DNA of 43,087 nt from Lichenifustis flavocetrariae (GCF_026130545.1 NZ_JAMOIM010000040.1:1-43087); one strand, 5' to 3'. Counted from the first letter of the stretch, positions 25,412-34,405 are shown. Program-made: numbers and translations. Notes: generated by a model from the letters alone, not told the origin.

Positions 25412-26308
25412 TCAGGACATCCCCTCTCGCGCGAGAACACGATCGACATTGGCCCGGTGGACGGCCTCGTAAGCCAGAAAATAGTGGACGCGTCCGGCCG
25501 CCAAATCCTCAGCGATGAAGCTTCGGAGATCCTGACGGGCGAGGTCGGGCTGCGTCTTGCACCGCAACAGCTTCTCGACATAGCGCCGCGTGGCATCGAG
25601 AAGCCCGCGGTCATAGCCGCCACTCTCGATCACGCTCAGGGCACCGTGGTTCGGAAGAATGCGGTCGAAGGCCTCGCGGGACAACCGGTCCAGGTCGACG
25701 AGGTGGTGCTCCAGCCGGTCGCGCTCGGTCACATAGGTGATCGGATCTTCCAGCGTGTCGCCCGCCAACAGGATCCCGGCATCGGGCAAGACCAGCACTG
25801 TCCCGTCGCGGCTGTGGATGTCGAAGCGGCGCAGTGCGACACGAACCTCGCCGACATGGAGATCGAGGCTCGTGTCGAAGGTCTCGGTCGGACCGATCAG
25901 CGGCAAGATCGGCGGCGTTCCGCTTTCGAGTTCGGCTTTCTTCTCGTCGAGGATCTGTGCCGTCAGCCCGTTGGCGATGATCGGGCAATCGGTGAAAGCC
26001 GCATTGCCGGCGACGTGATCGGCATGCCAGTGGCTCAGCACGACGCGGATCGTCCGCACCCCGGCCTGTTGCAGCGATTGGCGAATAAGCGTCGCATGGG
26101 CGATCGACATGTGGGTGTCGTAGACGAGGGCGTCCGTGCCATCCAGGACGGCATAGGAACAGGTCCCCAGCACAAAGGCCCCATCAACGAGCCAGTTGGG
26201 CGCCTCAGACCAGGCGCGGACGCCAGCGATGCGGCCGTCGTAGAAGGCCATGACGTTGCGTGCGGGGTGGAGCACGCGCATTGTCGCACCGAGTGGAGCC
26301 TGGGTCAC
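25412..26308 (-). CDS. MBL-fold metallo-hydrolase
   Basis: About 298 aa with a metallo-beta-lactamase fold. VLSHWHADHVAGN holds the HxHxDH zinc ligands, and GDTLEDP and PNHGAL supply later metal-binding positions. The first part (FYDGRIAGVRAWSEAPNWL) is specific to a group of uncharacterised bacterial hydrolases. The start is uncertain: GTG 26308 or ATG 26281. The open frame runs further, to 26362, overlapping the end of the allophanate hydrolase gene. The substrate is unknown; the neighbour suggests amide or urea-type nitrogen metabolism, but this is weak. Confidence 0.85.
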   Translation of the reverse strand: MTQAPLGATMRVLHPARNVMAFYDGRIAGVRAWSEAPNWLVDGAFVLGTCSYAVLDGTDALVYDTHMSIAHATLIRQSLQQAGVRTIRVVLSHWHADHVAGNAAFTDCPIIANGLTAQILDEKKAELESGTPPILPLIGPTETFDTSLDLHVGEVRVALRRFDIHSRDGTVLVLPDAGILLAGDTLEDPITYVTERDRLEHHLVDLDRLSREAFDRILPNHGALSVIESGGYDRGLLDATRRYVEKLLRCKTQPDLARQDLRSFIAEDLAAGRVHYFLAYEAVHRANVDRVLAREGMS

Positions 26309-26336
26309 GTCGGTAAGCTCATCGCGCCGCGACCTT

Positions 26337-28142
26337 TCACGACGCGGCTCCTTCGGCCACAAAGGCCCGCCAGCCGCCGAACTGCGTTACCTCGCGGGCG
26401 GCTGCGACCGCATGGGCCTCGCACAGAAATCCGCTGACGGCCGTGCCATTGTCGAGCGCGATCTTGCCGATCCCGAGAGGCGCCGGGATCGCCTGGGCAA
26501 AGCGTCCGAAAGCGGCCTCCGAAAGACTCCACACTTCGACCGTGATCCCCGGCCCGGCGAAGCCCGGTTCACGGACGAGGCCCGGCTTTGGCGGAACCGT
26601 GCCGGGCAGTGCGTAAAGGCGATAATCCGGGGCCGTTCGGCACGTTGCCTCAAGCCTGCCGCCAAGCGCCACGATCTCGCGGTTCAACGGCATGCCGCTC
26701 AAATGCGCGCCGACCACAACAAGCCGGCAGCGGCCGTCGCTCAGGGCCGCTTCCGCAGGTCTGTCCGGCACGGCGGTCCTCGCACGGCCCATACCGGCAT
26801 CGCTGGCGCGGTGGAGCGCATCGGCGAGAGGCGCGAGAGCATCGTCCTGAAAGCCGCGGCCGACCAAAGTCACTCCGAATGGCAGCCCATTCGGCCGGAA
26901 CCCGGCCGGAACCGCGATGGCGGCGCACCCGAGCAGGTTCGCGAAATTGGTGTAGAGCCCGAGGTTCGAATTGAGCCGGATCGGATCGGCCATCATGGCC
27001 TCGACCGTGTAAGTGGTGGGGGCTGTCGGCAGCAGCAGACCATCGACCTCCGCCCATATGGCTTCGGTCTTCTGGCGCAGTTCATTGAAGCGGTAGAGTC
27101 CTTCGAAGGCATCGACGGCGCTATAGCGGCGCCCTCCAGCGATGATGGCCCGCACGCTTGGCTCGACCTCATCCTCATGGGCGTCGAAGAACGACTGGAT
27201 CGCCGCGAGGCGCTCCGCCACCCAGGGACCTTGGTAGAGCAGCGCCGCGATCTCACGAAACGGCACGTAGTCGAACGGCACGATCGAAGCGCCCAGCTTC
27301 CCGGCCCGGGCGATCGCGGCGTCATAGAGCTGTTCCGCCTCGGCATCTCCGCAGAAGTTACGCTCCGCCCCTGCCAGGACGCCAAGACGCAGCCCTCGCG
27401 ACGGGAGGCTGGTCGGCTTCGCGGAACGGGAAAAGGGATCGGCGTTATCGAAGCCCTCTGCCACGCGCCGGACCGCGACGCCATCGGCGACACAATTGGC
27501 GAAGACCGTGACGCAGTCGAGGCTGCGGCAGGCCGGCAGGACGCCGGTCGTGCTGAGGAGCCCAGGCGTCGGCTTGATGCCGACCAGGTTATTGAAGGAG
27601 GCCGGGACACGTCCCGAGCCGGCCGTATCGGTGCCGAGCGCGAATGCAGCAAGGCCAGCCGCCACCGCCACCGCAGATCCTGAACTCGACCCGCCCGAGA
27701 TATAGCTGACGTCGAACACGCTTCGGGGCGCCCCATAAGGCGACCGCGTGCCGTTGAGCCCGGTGGCGAACTGGTCGAGGTTCGTTTTGCCGACCACGAT
27801 GGCACCGGCGTCCTCAAGCCGGCTGACCACCCTGGCCGAGACCTCCGGCCGATACGCGAAGGCCGGACAGGCCGCCGTGGTGGGGAGACCGGCAACGTCG
27901 ATATTGTCCTTGACCGCGAAGGGGACGCCCCACAGCGGCAGCGAGTTGGGCTGCGGCGCCCGTTGCAGGAGGGCTTCGGCCGCACCCCGCATGGCTGCGG
28001 GATCCGCGCGGGTGATGAAGATGGCAGGATCCGAGGCCGCCTCCTGGCGGGCGACGATCTCCTGGACGAGATCGACCGGGGTCAACTCACCTGCCGCATA
28101 GAGCGCGCGAAGGCTCTCGATATCCAAAGTTTCGGGAACCAA
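26337..28142 (-). CDS. atzF: Allophanate hydrolase
   Basis: A 601-aa enzyme. The N-terminal about 430 residues are an amidase-signature domain with catalytic triad Lys78 (AVKDNID), Ser153 (GGSSSGS) and Ser176 (DTAGSGR). The C-terminal about 130 residues form the second allophanate hydrolase domain. It hydrolyses allophanate to two CO2 and two ammonia, the last step of cyanuric acid, biuret or carboxylase-dependent urea breakdown. The frame is open to ATG 28166, but GGAGG sits 6 nt before TTG 28142, giving the more usual N-terminus. No urea carboxylase, biuret hydrolase or AtzG-like subunit is next to it. Confidence 0.92.
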   Translation of the reverse strand: MVPETLDIESLRALYAAGELTPVDLVQEIVARQEAASDPAIFITRADPAAMRGAAEALLQRAPQPNSLPLWGVPFAVKDNIDVAGLPTTAACPAFAYRPEVSARVVSRLEDAGAIVVGKTNLDQFATGLNGTRSPYGAPRSVFDVSYISGGSSSGSAVAVAAGLAAFALGTDTAGSGRVPASFNNLVGIKPTPGLLSTTGVLPACRSLDCVTVFANCVADGVAVRRVAEGFDNADPFSRSAKPTSLPSRGLRLGVLAGAERNFCGDAEAEQLYDAAIARAGKLGASIVPFDYVPFREIAALLYQGPWVAERLAAIQSFFDAHEDEVEPSVRAIIAGGRRYSAVDAFEGLYRFNELRQKTEAIWAEVDGLLLPTAPTTYTVEAMMADPIRLNSNLGLYTNFANLLGCAAIAVPAGFRPNGLPFGVTLVGRGFQDDALAPLADALHRASDAGMGRARTAVPDRPAEAALSDGRCRLVVVGAHLSGMPLNREIVALGGRLEATCRTAPDYRLYALPGTVPPKPGLVREPGFAGPGITVEVWSLSEAAFGRFAQAIPAPLGIGKIALDNGTAVSGFLCEAHAVAAAREVTQFGGWRAFVAEGAAS

Positions 28143-28456
28143 TTCATTCCTCCGCGATGTTCGCACTCATGTCGCCGATGCGGATGATCCGTGCCGGCGC
28201 GGCCCGATCTCGGGCACGCGGCACCCCGTACGTGGGGTCACGGGAAGCTCTTGCGTCATGGGCGCAATGATGGCGATCGTGTCGCAAGGCGCAACCAGAT
28301 TGCTGATCGCCGCGAAATTTTTGCAGATGTTTCCGGGCACATCGGCCGATATGCCGGTAACTCGGCGCGAACCGCGCGACCTTCGGACGCTTTCGCAAGG
28401 TCATAGGGCACCGCAGCGGGTCAAGTGCCTTCTGAGACGGAGTGAGCTTTCCGACA
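28143..28456. other. Intergenic region between atzF and fetB
   Basis: About 310 bp with no recognisable gene. A minus-strand frame (28144-28404) is open and ends by overlapping the atzF ribosome site, but its sequence is arginine- and histidine-rich without a family match, so it is more likely non-coding leader. No strong terminator hairpin was seen after atzF or fetB. Confidence 0.4.
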
Positions 28457-29248
28457 CTAAACCAATGCGTCGAGGCGCAATCGGTGGCGATGGTCGGTCA
28501 GGCGATGTAGCGCCGCATAGGAGGCGATGACGGCGCCGAGAAAGCCAGCCGTCGACAGGACGAGCAAGAGAAGGATCTGGTATCTGGCCGCATCCAATGG
28601 GTCCATGCCGGCGAGGACCTGGCCGGTCATGATCCCCGGCAGGGTGATGATGCCGGCAGCGGCCATCTGATTGACTGTCGGTGTGACGCCGGTCCGTACG
28701 GCTTGCCGCAGGATCGGCCGGAATGCCTCCTGTCGGGTGGCGCCAAGCGCCAGGCGAGCCTCGATGGCGAGCCGATCACGCGCCACACTCGACAGGATGG
28801 TGTTCAACGCGAGACTGCCTCCGTTCATCACAGTACCGAGGATGATGCCCACAAGCGGGATTGCGTGGCGGGCGTCGTACCAGGGCGTCGGCTTGAGAGC
28901 GGTGAGTAGGACGATGAGGGCCACGGGCAAGGTCGCGCCGAGGATCGACAGCGTTCCGATGCCGAGGTGCCAAAGACCTTTCAGGCGCCGGGGGCTGCGG
29001 GCTCCCATTTCGCGGCTTGCGGCCGCCAACATGATGGCGATGACGCCGAAGGTGACCCACATCGACGCGGAGGCAAAAATCACCCGCAGCACAAGGCCCA
29101 CCAGGACGAGCTGGATCACCAACCGGCCGGCAGAGACCAGCAGGGGCCGATGCACGCCAAGCGAAAGGACCAGAGATAGAGCGGCACTCGCCACGACAAG
29201 CATAGCCGCGACCGCGAGATCGGCGGGCGAAAGAGCGACCGGCGTCAT
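28457..29248 (-). CDS. fetB: ABC transporter permease, FetB/UPF0014 family
   Basis: A 263-aa inner-membrane protein with about seven hydrophobic segments. Signature blocks include ALSLVLSLGVHRPLLVSAGR, GIILGTVMNGGSLALN, EARLALGATRQEAFRPIL and GIITLPGIMTGQVLAGMDPL, all typical of YbbM/FetB. With FetA it forms an ABC exporter tied in enterobacteria to iron homeostasis and peroxide resistance. It overlaps fetA by 4 bp and is transcribed with it. Confidence 0.92.
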   Translation of the reverse strand: MTPVALSPADLAVAAMLVVASAALSLVLSLGVHRPLLVSAGRLVIQLVLVGLVLRVIFASASMWVTFGVIAIMLAAASREMGARSPRRLKGLWHLGIGTLSILGATLPVALIVLLTALKPTPWYDARHAIPLVGIILGTVMNGGSLALNTILSSVARDRLAIEARLALGATRQEAFRPILRQAVRTGVTPTVNQMAAAGIITLPGIMTGQVLAGMDPLDAARYQILLLLVLSTAGFLGAVIASYAALHRLTDHRHRLRLDALV

Positions 29249-29898
29249 GACAAGATCTCGGTGAGATTGTCCTGCGCCATAACGAAGTGCCGGTCGCCAA
29301 GACGCTCTGCCTGCTTGGAGTCATGCGAGACTATTACGAAGCCGAGGCCCGTCGATTTCAGGCCGCCCAGCATCGTTTCCACTCTGTCACGCGAGGCAGC
29401 ATCGAGAGCGGACGTCGGCTCGTCGAGAAGCAGGAAGCGAGGTCGTCCGACGACGGCGCGCACCAGAGCCGACCGCTGCCGTTCGCCCGTCGACAAACGC
29501 GCCACCGGCGCGTCGAGCAGATCCGGGTCGAGTCCGAGATCGGGCATCAACGCACGGGCCGCGGCGACGTCACGCATGTGTTCAGCCACGGTCTCGGCCC
29601 ACCAGCCGGACTCAGCCGCCACATAGGTGACGAGCCGCCGCCACATGGGAGCCGGCATGGCGGTTCGATCCGTCCCATCGAGCGTGACGGTGCCGGTGTT
29701 CGGGTCGAGATCGGCGATCATGCGGAGGAAGAGGCTTTTGCCGACGCCGGAAGGACCTTGCAGGACGGCGCAGGATCCGAGGTCGAACGAGACGGAGAAT
29801 GGGCCCCGTACCGCGCTGCCCATATTCTGAACGATAAGGCCTTCCTGGCGGGGCAAGGGGAACGATCCCAAAAAACGGTGACGAGCCCTCAGGAACAT
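29245..29898 (-). CDS. fetA: ABC transporter ATP-binding protein, FetA-like
   Basis: A 217-aa nucleotide-binding subunit. Walker A is GPSGVGKS, the signature motif appears as LSTGERQRSALVRAV, Walker B as RFLLLDEPTSALD, and the switch histidine lies in VIVSHD. The length suits a single compact ATPase such as YbbL/FetA. It precedes fetB with a 4-bp overlap. ATG 29898 is used; the first about 18 residues are not conserved-looking and a later start is possible. Confidence 0.92.
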   Translation of the reverse strand: MFLRARHRFLGSFPLPRQEGLIVQNMGSAVRGPFSVSFDLGSCAVLQGPSGVGKSLFLRMIADLDPNTGTVTLDGTDRTAMPAPMWRRLVTYVAAESGWWAETVAEHMRDVAAARALMPDLGLDPDLLDAPVARLSTGERQRSALVRAVVGRPRFLLLDEPTSALDAASRDRVETMLGGLKSTGLGFVIVSHDSKQAERLGDRHFVMAQDNLTEILS

Positions 29899-30062
29899 AG
29901 GCCCGATGGCTCTTGCGGGAACTCGGTTCTACAAGCCGGGAACTCGTTCGGACACCCGGAAAGAGGACCGGGCAGACGGGGTCAGGCTATCGCCTTCCAC
30001 CACAAGCGTCGCACCGCGATGCTGCCTCTACATTAGCGACACAAGCGAGCCAAGCTTGACGA

Positions 30063-30116
30063 TGGTGGGCGGTGACGGGCTCGAACCGCCGACCCTCTCG
30101 GTGTAAACGAGGGTGC
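30063..30116 (-). other. 3' fragment of tRNA-Val(UAC): attachment-site scar
   Basis: On the minus strand the last about 50 bases match a tRNA-Val: anticodon loop TTTACAC with anticodon TAC, variable loop, T arm GGTTCGAGCCC and acceptor end CACCGCCCACCA. The 5' half (acceptor strand and D arm) is absent and replaced by element DNA leading into the integrase. The anticodon stem is also imperfect. This is the usual scar where an element has inserted in a tRNA gene; the restored tRNA should lie at the far end of the element, beyond the window. Confidence 0.8.
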
Positions 30117-30127
30117 CGGCGGCGGTC

Positions 30128-31366
30128 CTAGAGGGGATCATCGCTCACGAACCTTTCTATTTCGTTCCGAATCGCCCCGATTTCACGGGGTTTCGGTGGC
30201 AATCGGTGGCCCCGGGGCTTCCCGGCCAGCTTGGACCGCCCTGCCCTGCCCGACGTGAAGGCCTGCCCGACTTCGTGCTGGAAATCGGGATGATGGTGGC
30301 TGTACGTCGATTCGAACACGGCCCTGGTGATCCCGGCAAATCCGCAGATTTGGTCCACGGGGACGCCCGACCTGGCCAACCACGTGATCGCCGTGTGCCG
30401 CAGCGCGTGACGCGTCGCCGTCAATCCGGCGTCGGCCATCGCACGCGCGTAGGCCTTCTTCGGATCTGCGGGCCGTCCCTGCCATTGGCACACGTAGCGA
30501 TCCCCGTGCACCTCGCCGGTCTCCTCGTCGTATTTGGCCCACCTGCGCATGTGCGCGAGCAGGCGGCGCGGGATTCTGATCGGCGGGGCCCGCTTGTTGG
30601 CCCGGGCGACCTCGCCTTCCCATTTCCGGTAGTAGACGCCGTGCTCCAGGTCGACCCACGGCCTGCCCTCCTCCCTGACATAGCTCGCGCGATAGATGCG
30701 GCTCGAACGACCGGCCGTGTACAGCGCGGCCAGGGTGAAATGCACGACGTGCCGCCTGACGTGCTTCGGCACGCGGTTGCCGCCCGGCTGCTCCTCGCGG
30801 AAGCGCCAGCACGACATGAGAAACGACGCCATCTCGTCGCGGGTTATCCACAGATCCCTGGCTTTCGGCTTCGGCGGCAACGAGACCACGACCTCCTCGC
30901 GCAACACCCCGTTCTCCTGGGCGAACCCGATGGCCGCGCTCAGGTCCTCAAGCTCACGGCGCGCGGCCGCCGGCGTCGTCCGCGACTTGGCGTAAGCCGC
31001 GCACGTCAGACGGTTCACCTCGTCCGCGCTCTTGCCACCCCACCACGCGATCAGATTCATCGCACGCTGCCAGAGCGCGCGCGGCTTGCTCACCTTGGAC
31101 TCCCGGTCTTCGGCGTAGACCCTGACGAGATCTGCGACGTCCAGGTCACGGGCGGCCGCGTGCTGCGGCAATCCGGCTTCGACGTGCTTGCGTGTCAGGT
31201 AGGCTTCGAGCGCGCGAGCCGCTCCTGCGCGATCATCAGCGCCGCAGCCCGTGGCGTGTTGCCGTCCGTTGTCCTTGATGATCCATGTTGCTGCGCGCTG
31301 CTTTCCGGACTTGAGGGTACGGGCCTCGCGGAGCCAGAGTCGCGGCGGTTCGACGGGGCGCGGCAT
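30128..31366 (-). CDS. int: Tyrosine recombinase/phage integrase
   Basis: A 412-aa integrase ending 12 bp from the tRNA-Val scar. An N-terminal arm and SAM-like core-binding domain (residues about 60-180) precede the catalytic domain. ALYTAGRSSRIYRASYV carries the first arginine, HALRHTAITWLARSG the H-x-x-R pair, and ESTYSHHHPDF the tyrosine nucleophile; the usual LGH is replaced by CGFAG, as in a subset of alphaproteobacterial integrases. ATG 31366 is chosen for the GGAGGGAG site two nt upstream; the frame is open to 31504. It overlaps the upstream gene by about 170 bp, so the two may be translationally coupled. Confidence 0.92.
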   Translation of the reverse strand: MPRPVEPPRLWLREARTLKSGKQRAATWIIKDNGRQHATGCGADDRAGAARALEAYLTRKHVEAGLPQHAAARDLDVADLVRVYAEDRESKVSKPRALWQRAMNLIAWWGGKSADEVNRLTCAAYAKSRTTPAAARRELEDLSAAIGFAQENGVLREEVVVSLPPKPKARDLWITRDEMASFLMSCWRFREEQPGGNRVPKHVRRHVVHFTLAALYTAGRSSRIYRASYVREEGRPWVDLEHGVYYRKWEGEVARANKRAPPIRIPRRLLAHMRRWAKYDEETGEVHGDRYVCQWQGRPADPKKAYARAMADAGLTATRHALRHTAITWLARSGVPVDQICGFAGITRAVFESTYSHHHPDFQHEVGQAFTSGRAGRSKLAGKPRGHRLPPKPREIGAIRNEIERFVSDDPL

Positions 31367-31596
31367 CGCTCCCTCCATTGTTGGATTGCGGTGCGGGTGA
31401 CGTAGGCCTGCCGACCGTGGATCTCGGCTGTCAGCAGGCCTGAAACGATTGCGCGGCGGAGCATCGACGGAGTGAAATGCCCAGCGAGTTCGGGCAGCGC
31501 GCAAGCTTGCTCTAGGGTCAGCATCGCCTCGTCGCCGTCGGGAACGACGGCGAGGAGGTCGATGACGCCGACGACCAATTCGTAGAGCTGCTTCAC
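31195..31596 (-). CDS. Small helix-turn-helix-like protein upstream of the integrase
   Basis: About 133 aa from GTG 31596, which overlaps the preceding gene by GTGA. Residues about 25-75 (MLTLEQACALPELAGHFTPS, then AIVSGLLTAEIHGRQAYVTR) look like a winged or MerR-like DNA-binding fold as in excisionases. The C-terminal half is hydrophilic and overlaps the integrase start in another frame, so it may be less constrained. Position directly before int makes an excisionase plausible; this is inferred. Confidence 0.55.
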   Translation of the reverse strand: MKQLYELVVGVIDLLAVVPDGDEAMLTLEQACALPELAGHFTPSMLRRAIVSGLLTAEIHGRQAYVTRTAIQQWRERCRAPSNRRDSGSARPVPSSPESSAQQHGSSRTTDGNTPRAAALMIAQERLARSKPT

Positions 31597-31913
31597 GCGA
31601 CCATCCTCATGATGTCGCGATCGGCCTCGCCGCTGTGCTGGAATGTCCACCGTGCCCGCTCCGCGATCCTGTGCTCGGCGCGGCGCAGCAGCCAGTCAGC
31701 CACTTCGGATCGCGTCGTGTGAGGCACGGCGGGCTCGCCCATCCGCCAACAGCGGAGGCGAGGCGACCATGAGCCCGGGCGGGCCGCGTCGTGCAGGTCA
31801 CCGAGCGTGAGCCGGGCTTCCTGGCACTCGATGGCCGCCTGGATCACTGAAAAAGTAAATGGGACGGTTGTGTAACGGGGTCCGTCGACCCATCGCGGGC
31901 TTTGGTCGGGCAT
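31593..31913 (-). CDS. Hypothetical element protein
   Basis: A 106-aa frame of unknown function, rich in Trp and Arg. The C-terminal half is probably helical (RSEVADWLLRRAEHRIAERA). It overlaps the downstream small gene by GTGA, linking it to the integrase operon. No signal peptide or membrane segment is seen. Confidence 0.5.
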   Translation of the reverse strand: MPDQSPRWVDGPRYTTVPFTFSVIQAAIECQEARLTLGDLHDAARPGSWSPRLRCWRMGEPAVPHTTRSEVADWLLRRAEHRIAERARWTFQHSGEADRDIMRMVA

Positions 31914-32087
31914 AGGGCACCCTTGGTGTCTAAGACGTGTGTGGGGGTGCGCTTATGCTTCGTCGGCGGCCGCGCGAGGCTCGGATTCCCGTACTACGAC
32001 TTGCACGTAGAACGTCGGCGCGGGCTAGGGGCAATCGACTCGCATGATGCGAGGCCCGGCGACGAGAACACTTGTAGACGACACGCG

Positions 32088-32108
32088 TTAAAACACGGTT
32101 TACCCGTG
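32088..32108 (-). terminator. Likely intrinsic terminator of the repressor operon
   Basis: On the minus strand CACGG (32108-32104) pairs with CCGTG (32098-32094) around a GTAAA loop, followed by TTTT. It lies about 30 bp after the stop of the proline-rich protein gene (32139) and would separate the repressor operon from the integrase genes. The stem is only 5 bp, so strength is uncertain. Confidence 0.45.
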
Positions 32109-32138
32109 CCCGACCAAATCGTTAATTTTCGTGCTTCG

Positions 32139-32693
32139 TCAAAAAGGCACGTCGTTGCACCAAGCCTCGCTCAACAATTCCCAGGCGGGATCGCCGTTTT
32201 CTGCGATGCGGCGCAAGAATTCGCCGCCTGAGGCGGTCGTCAGGATCTGATGCAGCACCGCCAGCCGCTGGAGCCGTGCACGCTGCTCGGGGGTCATGTC
32301 GCCGTCGATTTGCGGCAGGGGCTTCGGCTCGAAAGCCGGTCGCTGATACGACGTGCGCGCGGGAACGGGCGGTGAGTCGTCGATCTCAGTGTCGGTGATG
32401 ACCATCGGCTCGGGATCGAATTCGTCGATCGGCGGCGGCTCGGGCTCGTCGTCCTCGACCGGCGGCGGCGGATCGGGCTTCTCGATCGGGACGACGGGCG
32501 CGGGACGCGGGAAACCAGGACGTCCGAGCGGGCGGCCGACCGGACGCGGAGTGGACGCGGGTCCGGTCGGCGTGATCCTGTTGACGGGGGCGTCGGTCGA
32601 CGCGGGAACGGCGGGCGTCGCGACGCGGACGGGTGCCGTCACGGCGGGCGCATGAGTGTAGCCGGGTCGGCCGAAGCGGCGTGGGGGCGTCAC
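32139..32693 (-). CDS. Proline-rich hypothetical protein
   Basis: About 184 aa from GTG 32693, which overlaps the preceding gene by GTGA. Residues 1 to about 120 are low-complexity and disordered, rich in Pro, Val, Thr, then Asp/Glu and Pro. The C-terminal 55 residues (MTPEQRARLQRLAVLHQILT and onward, ending in AWELLSEAWCNDVPF) look folded and helical. No family is recognised. It ends the repressor operon just before a small terminator. Confidence 0.6.
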   Translation of the reverse strand: MTPPRRFGRPGYTHAPAVTAPVRVATPAVPASTDAPVNRITPTGPASTPRPVGRPLGRPGFPRPAPVVPIEKPDPPPPVEDDEPEPPPIDEFDPEPMVITDTEIDDSPPVPARTSYQRPAFEPKPLPQIDGDMTPEQRARLQRLAVLHQILTTASGGEFLRRIAENGDPAWELLSEAWCNDVPF

Positions 32694-33073
32694 GGCCGTG
32701 GTCCCTCGAAAGCTTCGTCGTCGTCGACGGTCGGCGGCGCGACGCCTTCGACCTTGCCCCAGCGGTAGCGCACCACGGCACCGCGACCTTGCGGCGTGAT
32801 CCGGAGGTGACGGCCGAATCCGATTTCCGCCCAGCCACGCACAACACATTCGAAAAACGCGCCGGCGGGCAGATCGATGTGGCGACCGCCCGCATAGAGC
32901 GTCCCATCTTGCCACACGGTACCGTCGCCGCCCGCCCGCTCAAGGGCGTCGAGCGCACGGTAGACGTCCGCGAGATCAGGTCGCGGCTCTGGCTCGGGCG
33001 CCCGGATCGAGGCCAGGACGGCGGGGGTGGTGAGGCGTCTCCGACGCTCGCGCTCGTCGCGGCTGACGCTCAT
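32690..33073 (-). CDS. Hypothetical protein in the repressor operon
   Basis: A 127-aa protein of unknown function with a charged N-terminus (MSVSRDERERRRRL). A central region (GTLYAGGRHIDLPAGAFFEC and then LRITPQGRGAVVRYRWGKV) looks like small beta strands. It overlaps both neighbours by 4 bp (ATGA upstream, GTGA downstream), which supports real translation as part of one operon. Confidence 0.6.
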   Translation of the reverse strand: MSVSRDERERRRRLTTPAVLASIRAPEPEPRPDLADVYRALDALERAGGDGTVWQDGTLYAGGRHIDLPAGAFFECVVRGWAEIGFGRHLRITPQGRGAVVRYRWGKVEGVAPPTVDDDEAFEGPRP

Positions 33074-33750
33074 GACGTTTTCCTCCGGCGGCGGTAGACA
33101 CCGAGCGCGGCGTCGAAATCGAAGCCGAAGTGGCTCGCGATTTTCGCGAAGCTTTTGGGGTGATCATCAGGTGACGCGAGGGCTTTGTAGGCGGTGCTCT
33201 GCGGCAGCCCAACGGCTTCCGACCACTCAGCCAGCGTCCAGCGGTGTGTCTCTATTCTCTGTCGGATCGCGGCCGCGAGTCGTCTGGGCGTCGAGGATTC
33301 GGTGATCAGCGCAAGCCGCAATTTCCAGTCCTCAAATTCGGCTTTGAACGCGTCGACGGTGTGACCCAAGCACCGGTCGGTTTCCGCGAACAGCGTGCGG
33401 CCGCAGGGCTTGCCATAGTGATCGACGACGCACCCGCGAACCCCGCGCTGACGGAACCACCACGTCCAGTCGCAAGTATCTAGAATATAAGGTCGAATCT
33501 TCGCTGGCGCGATGGCTGGTGCATCGCGAGACTCCACAGTCTCGGCGGGTGTCACCGCCTCGCAACGCACGCGGCTCTTGCGGGTAGTGGGCATGATGGT
33601 GCCGACGTCCGGCAGAGTGCGGCCGCTGCGCTGGAGTGCGCACATGATCGAGCTGCGTGTAGTGTCGAGTTCCTGCGCGATCGCCGGCCAGGATTTGCGG
33701 CTCGTGCGAAGCTCGATGACACGGTCGATGACGTCGGGGGTCCAGTCCAT
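33070..33750 (-). CDS. GcrA-like DNA-binding protein with a second C-terminal helix-turn-helix
   Basis: A 226-aa protein. Residues 1-45 (MDWTPDVIDRVIELRTSRKS followed by WPAIAQELDTTRSSI) resemble the N-terminal helix-turn-helix of GcrA, a cell-cycle regulator of alphaproteobacteria. The middle has CDWTWWFRQRGVRGC and a later Cys-His pair that could bind zinc. The C-terminus (TLAEWSEAVGLPQSTAYKAL) is a second helix-turn-helix, close to XRE or Sigma70-like recognition helices. It lies 2 bp after the previous gene and overlaps the next by ATGA. It may regulate element or host genes. Confidence 0.6.
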   Translation of the reverse strand: MDWTPDVIDRVIELRTSRKSWPAIAQELDTTRSSIMCALQRSGRTLPDVGTIMPTTRKSRVRCEAVTPAETVESRDAPAIAPAKIRPYILDTCDWTWWFRQRGVRGCVVDHYGKPCGRTLFAETDRCLGHTVDAFKAEFEDWKLRLALITESSTPRRLAAAIRQRIETHRWTLAEWSEAVGLPQSTAYKALASPDDHPKSFAKIASHFGFDFDAALGVYRRRRKTS

Positions 33751-33752
33751 TT

Positions 33753-34112
33753 TCAGCGTCCGCAGTTGTTGAGGTGGTCCTCGGCGTCATCGGGCGACGG
33801 GACGAACTCGGGTTCGGGGTCGAGACGGTCGCCGAGGCGGTAGAGGCGTCCCACGGTGCGAAGCCAGCCGTCGCCGGCGGCGGCGATCTTGGCGGTCGTG
33901 ATGCGGCCGGGGCGCAACCGGGGGTGACCCACGCACCAGCCGTGCGCGAGGTCGACGCCGTCGACCGACGTGATGCGGTAGTCGTCGAGCATGGGCGCGC
34001 GGCGCAGCTCGTCTGCCGTGGGGCTGCCGCTCTCGGCGTAGCGCGCGAGGTCAGCGTGGAGGGCGGCCTCGCGCTGCGCGAGTTGTTCGTCGGTGTACGG
34101 GCAGTCAGTCAC
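33753..34112 (-). CDS. Hypothetical protein downstream of the repressor
   Basis: About 119 aa from GTG 34112, overlapping the repressor stop by GTGA. The N-terminal third is helical (YTDEQLAQREAALHADLARY) and the rest has a YRITSVDGVDLAHGWCVGHP segment followed by a likely beta region. No family is recognised. It is tied to the repressor by overlap and to the GcrA-like gene by a 2-bp gap. Confidence 0.55.
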   Translation of the reverse strand: MTDCPYTDEQLAQREAALHADLARYAESGSPTADELRRAPMLDDYRITSVDGVDLAHGWCVGHPRLRPGRITTAKIAAAGDGWLRTVGRLYRLGDRLDPEPEFVPSPDDAEDHLNNCGR

Positions 34113-34405
34113 AGGCGGCTCCATCCCATGGCAAGACGAATGCTGGCGAGCGTCTGCACGGCCGCGTTGGCCTCGATCAGAATGCGATCGCCTTCGGTCG
34201 TAAGGAAATCGAGAAACGCGGCCCGCAGCTTCGGCGACATCGGCCGCGACCCGTCGATGACGTGCTGGATGTAGCTCGGGCTGACGCCCAAGCGCGACGG
34301 CAGGCGGCGGCGCCACAGGTCGCCATAAGCAGCCTTGCCGGCCGCTAAGAGCAGTGCTCCCGTCTTCATGTCGGCGTGCTTCTGGTAATCGGCTTGCTTG
34401 GTCAT
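34109..34405 (-). CDS. XRE-like repressor of the element
   Basis: About 98 aa from ATG 34405. RLGVSPSYIQHVIDGSRPMS is a helix-turn-helix typical of Cro/C1-type repressors, followed by a helical C-terminus. ATG 34405 begins one base inside a palindromic operator (34404-34426); ATG 34426 is in frame but would place the operator inside the gene. A promoter with TTGACA at 34440-34435 and its -10 region at about 34417-34412 would start transcription at or next to this ATG, so the mRNA may be leaderless, as for lambda cI. It probably represses itself and the divergent operon at 34518. Confidence 0.75.
   Translation of the reverse strand: MTKQADYQKHADMKTGALLLAAGKAAYGDLWRRRLPSRLGVSPSYIQHVIDGSRPMSPKLRAAFLDFLTTEGDRILIEANAAVQTLASIRLAMGWSRL

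Noticed and set aside
30063-30116. A functional tRNA-Val gene
   Set aside because: Only the anticodon arm to the CCA end is present; the acceptor 5' strand and D arm are missing.
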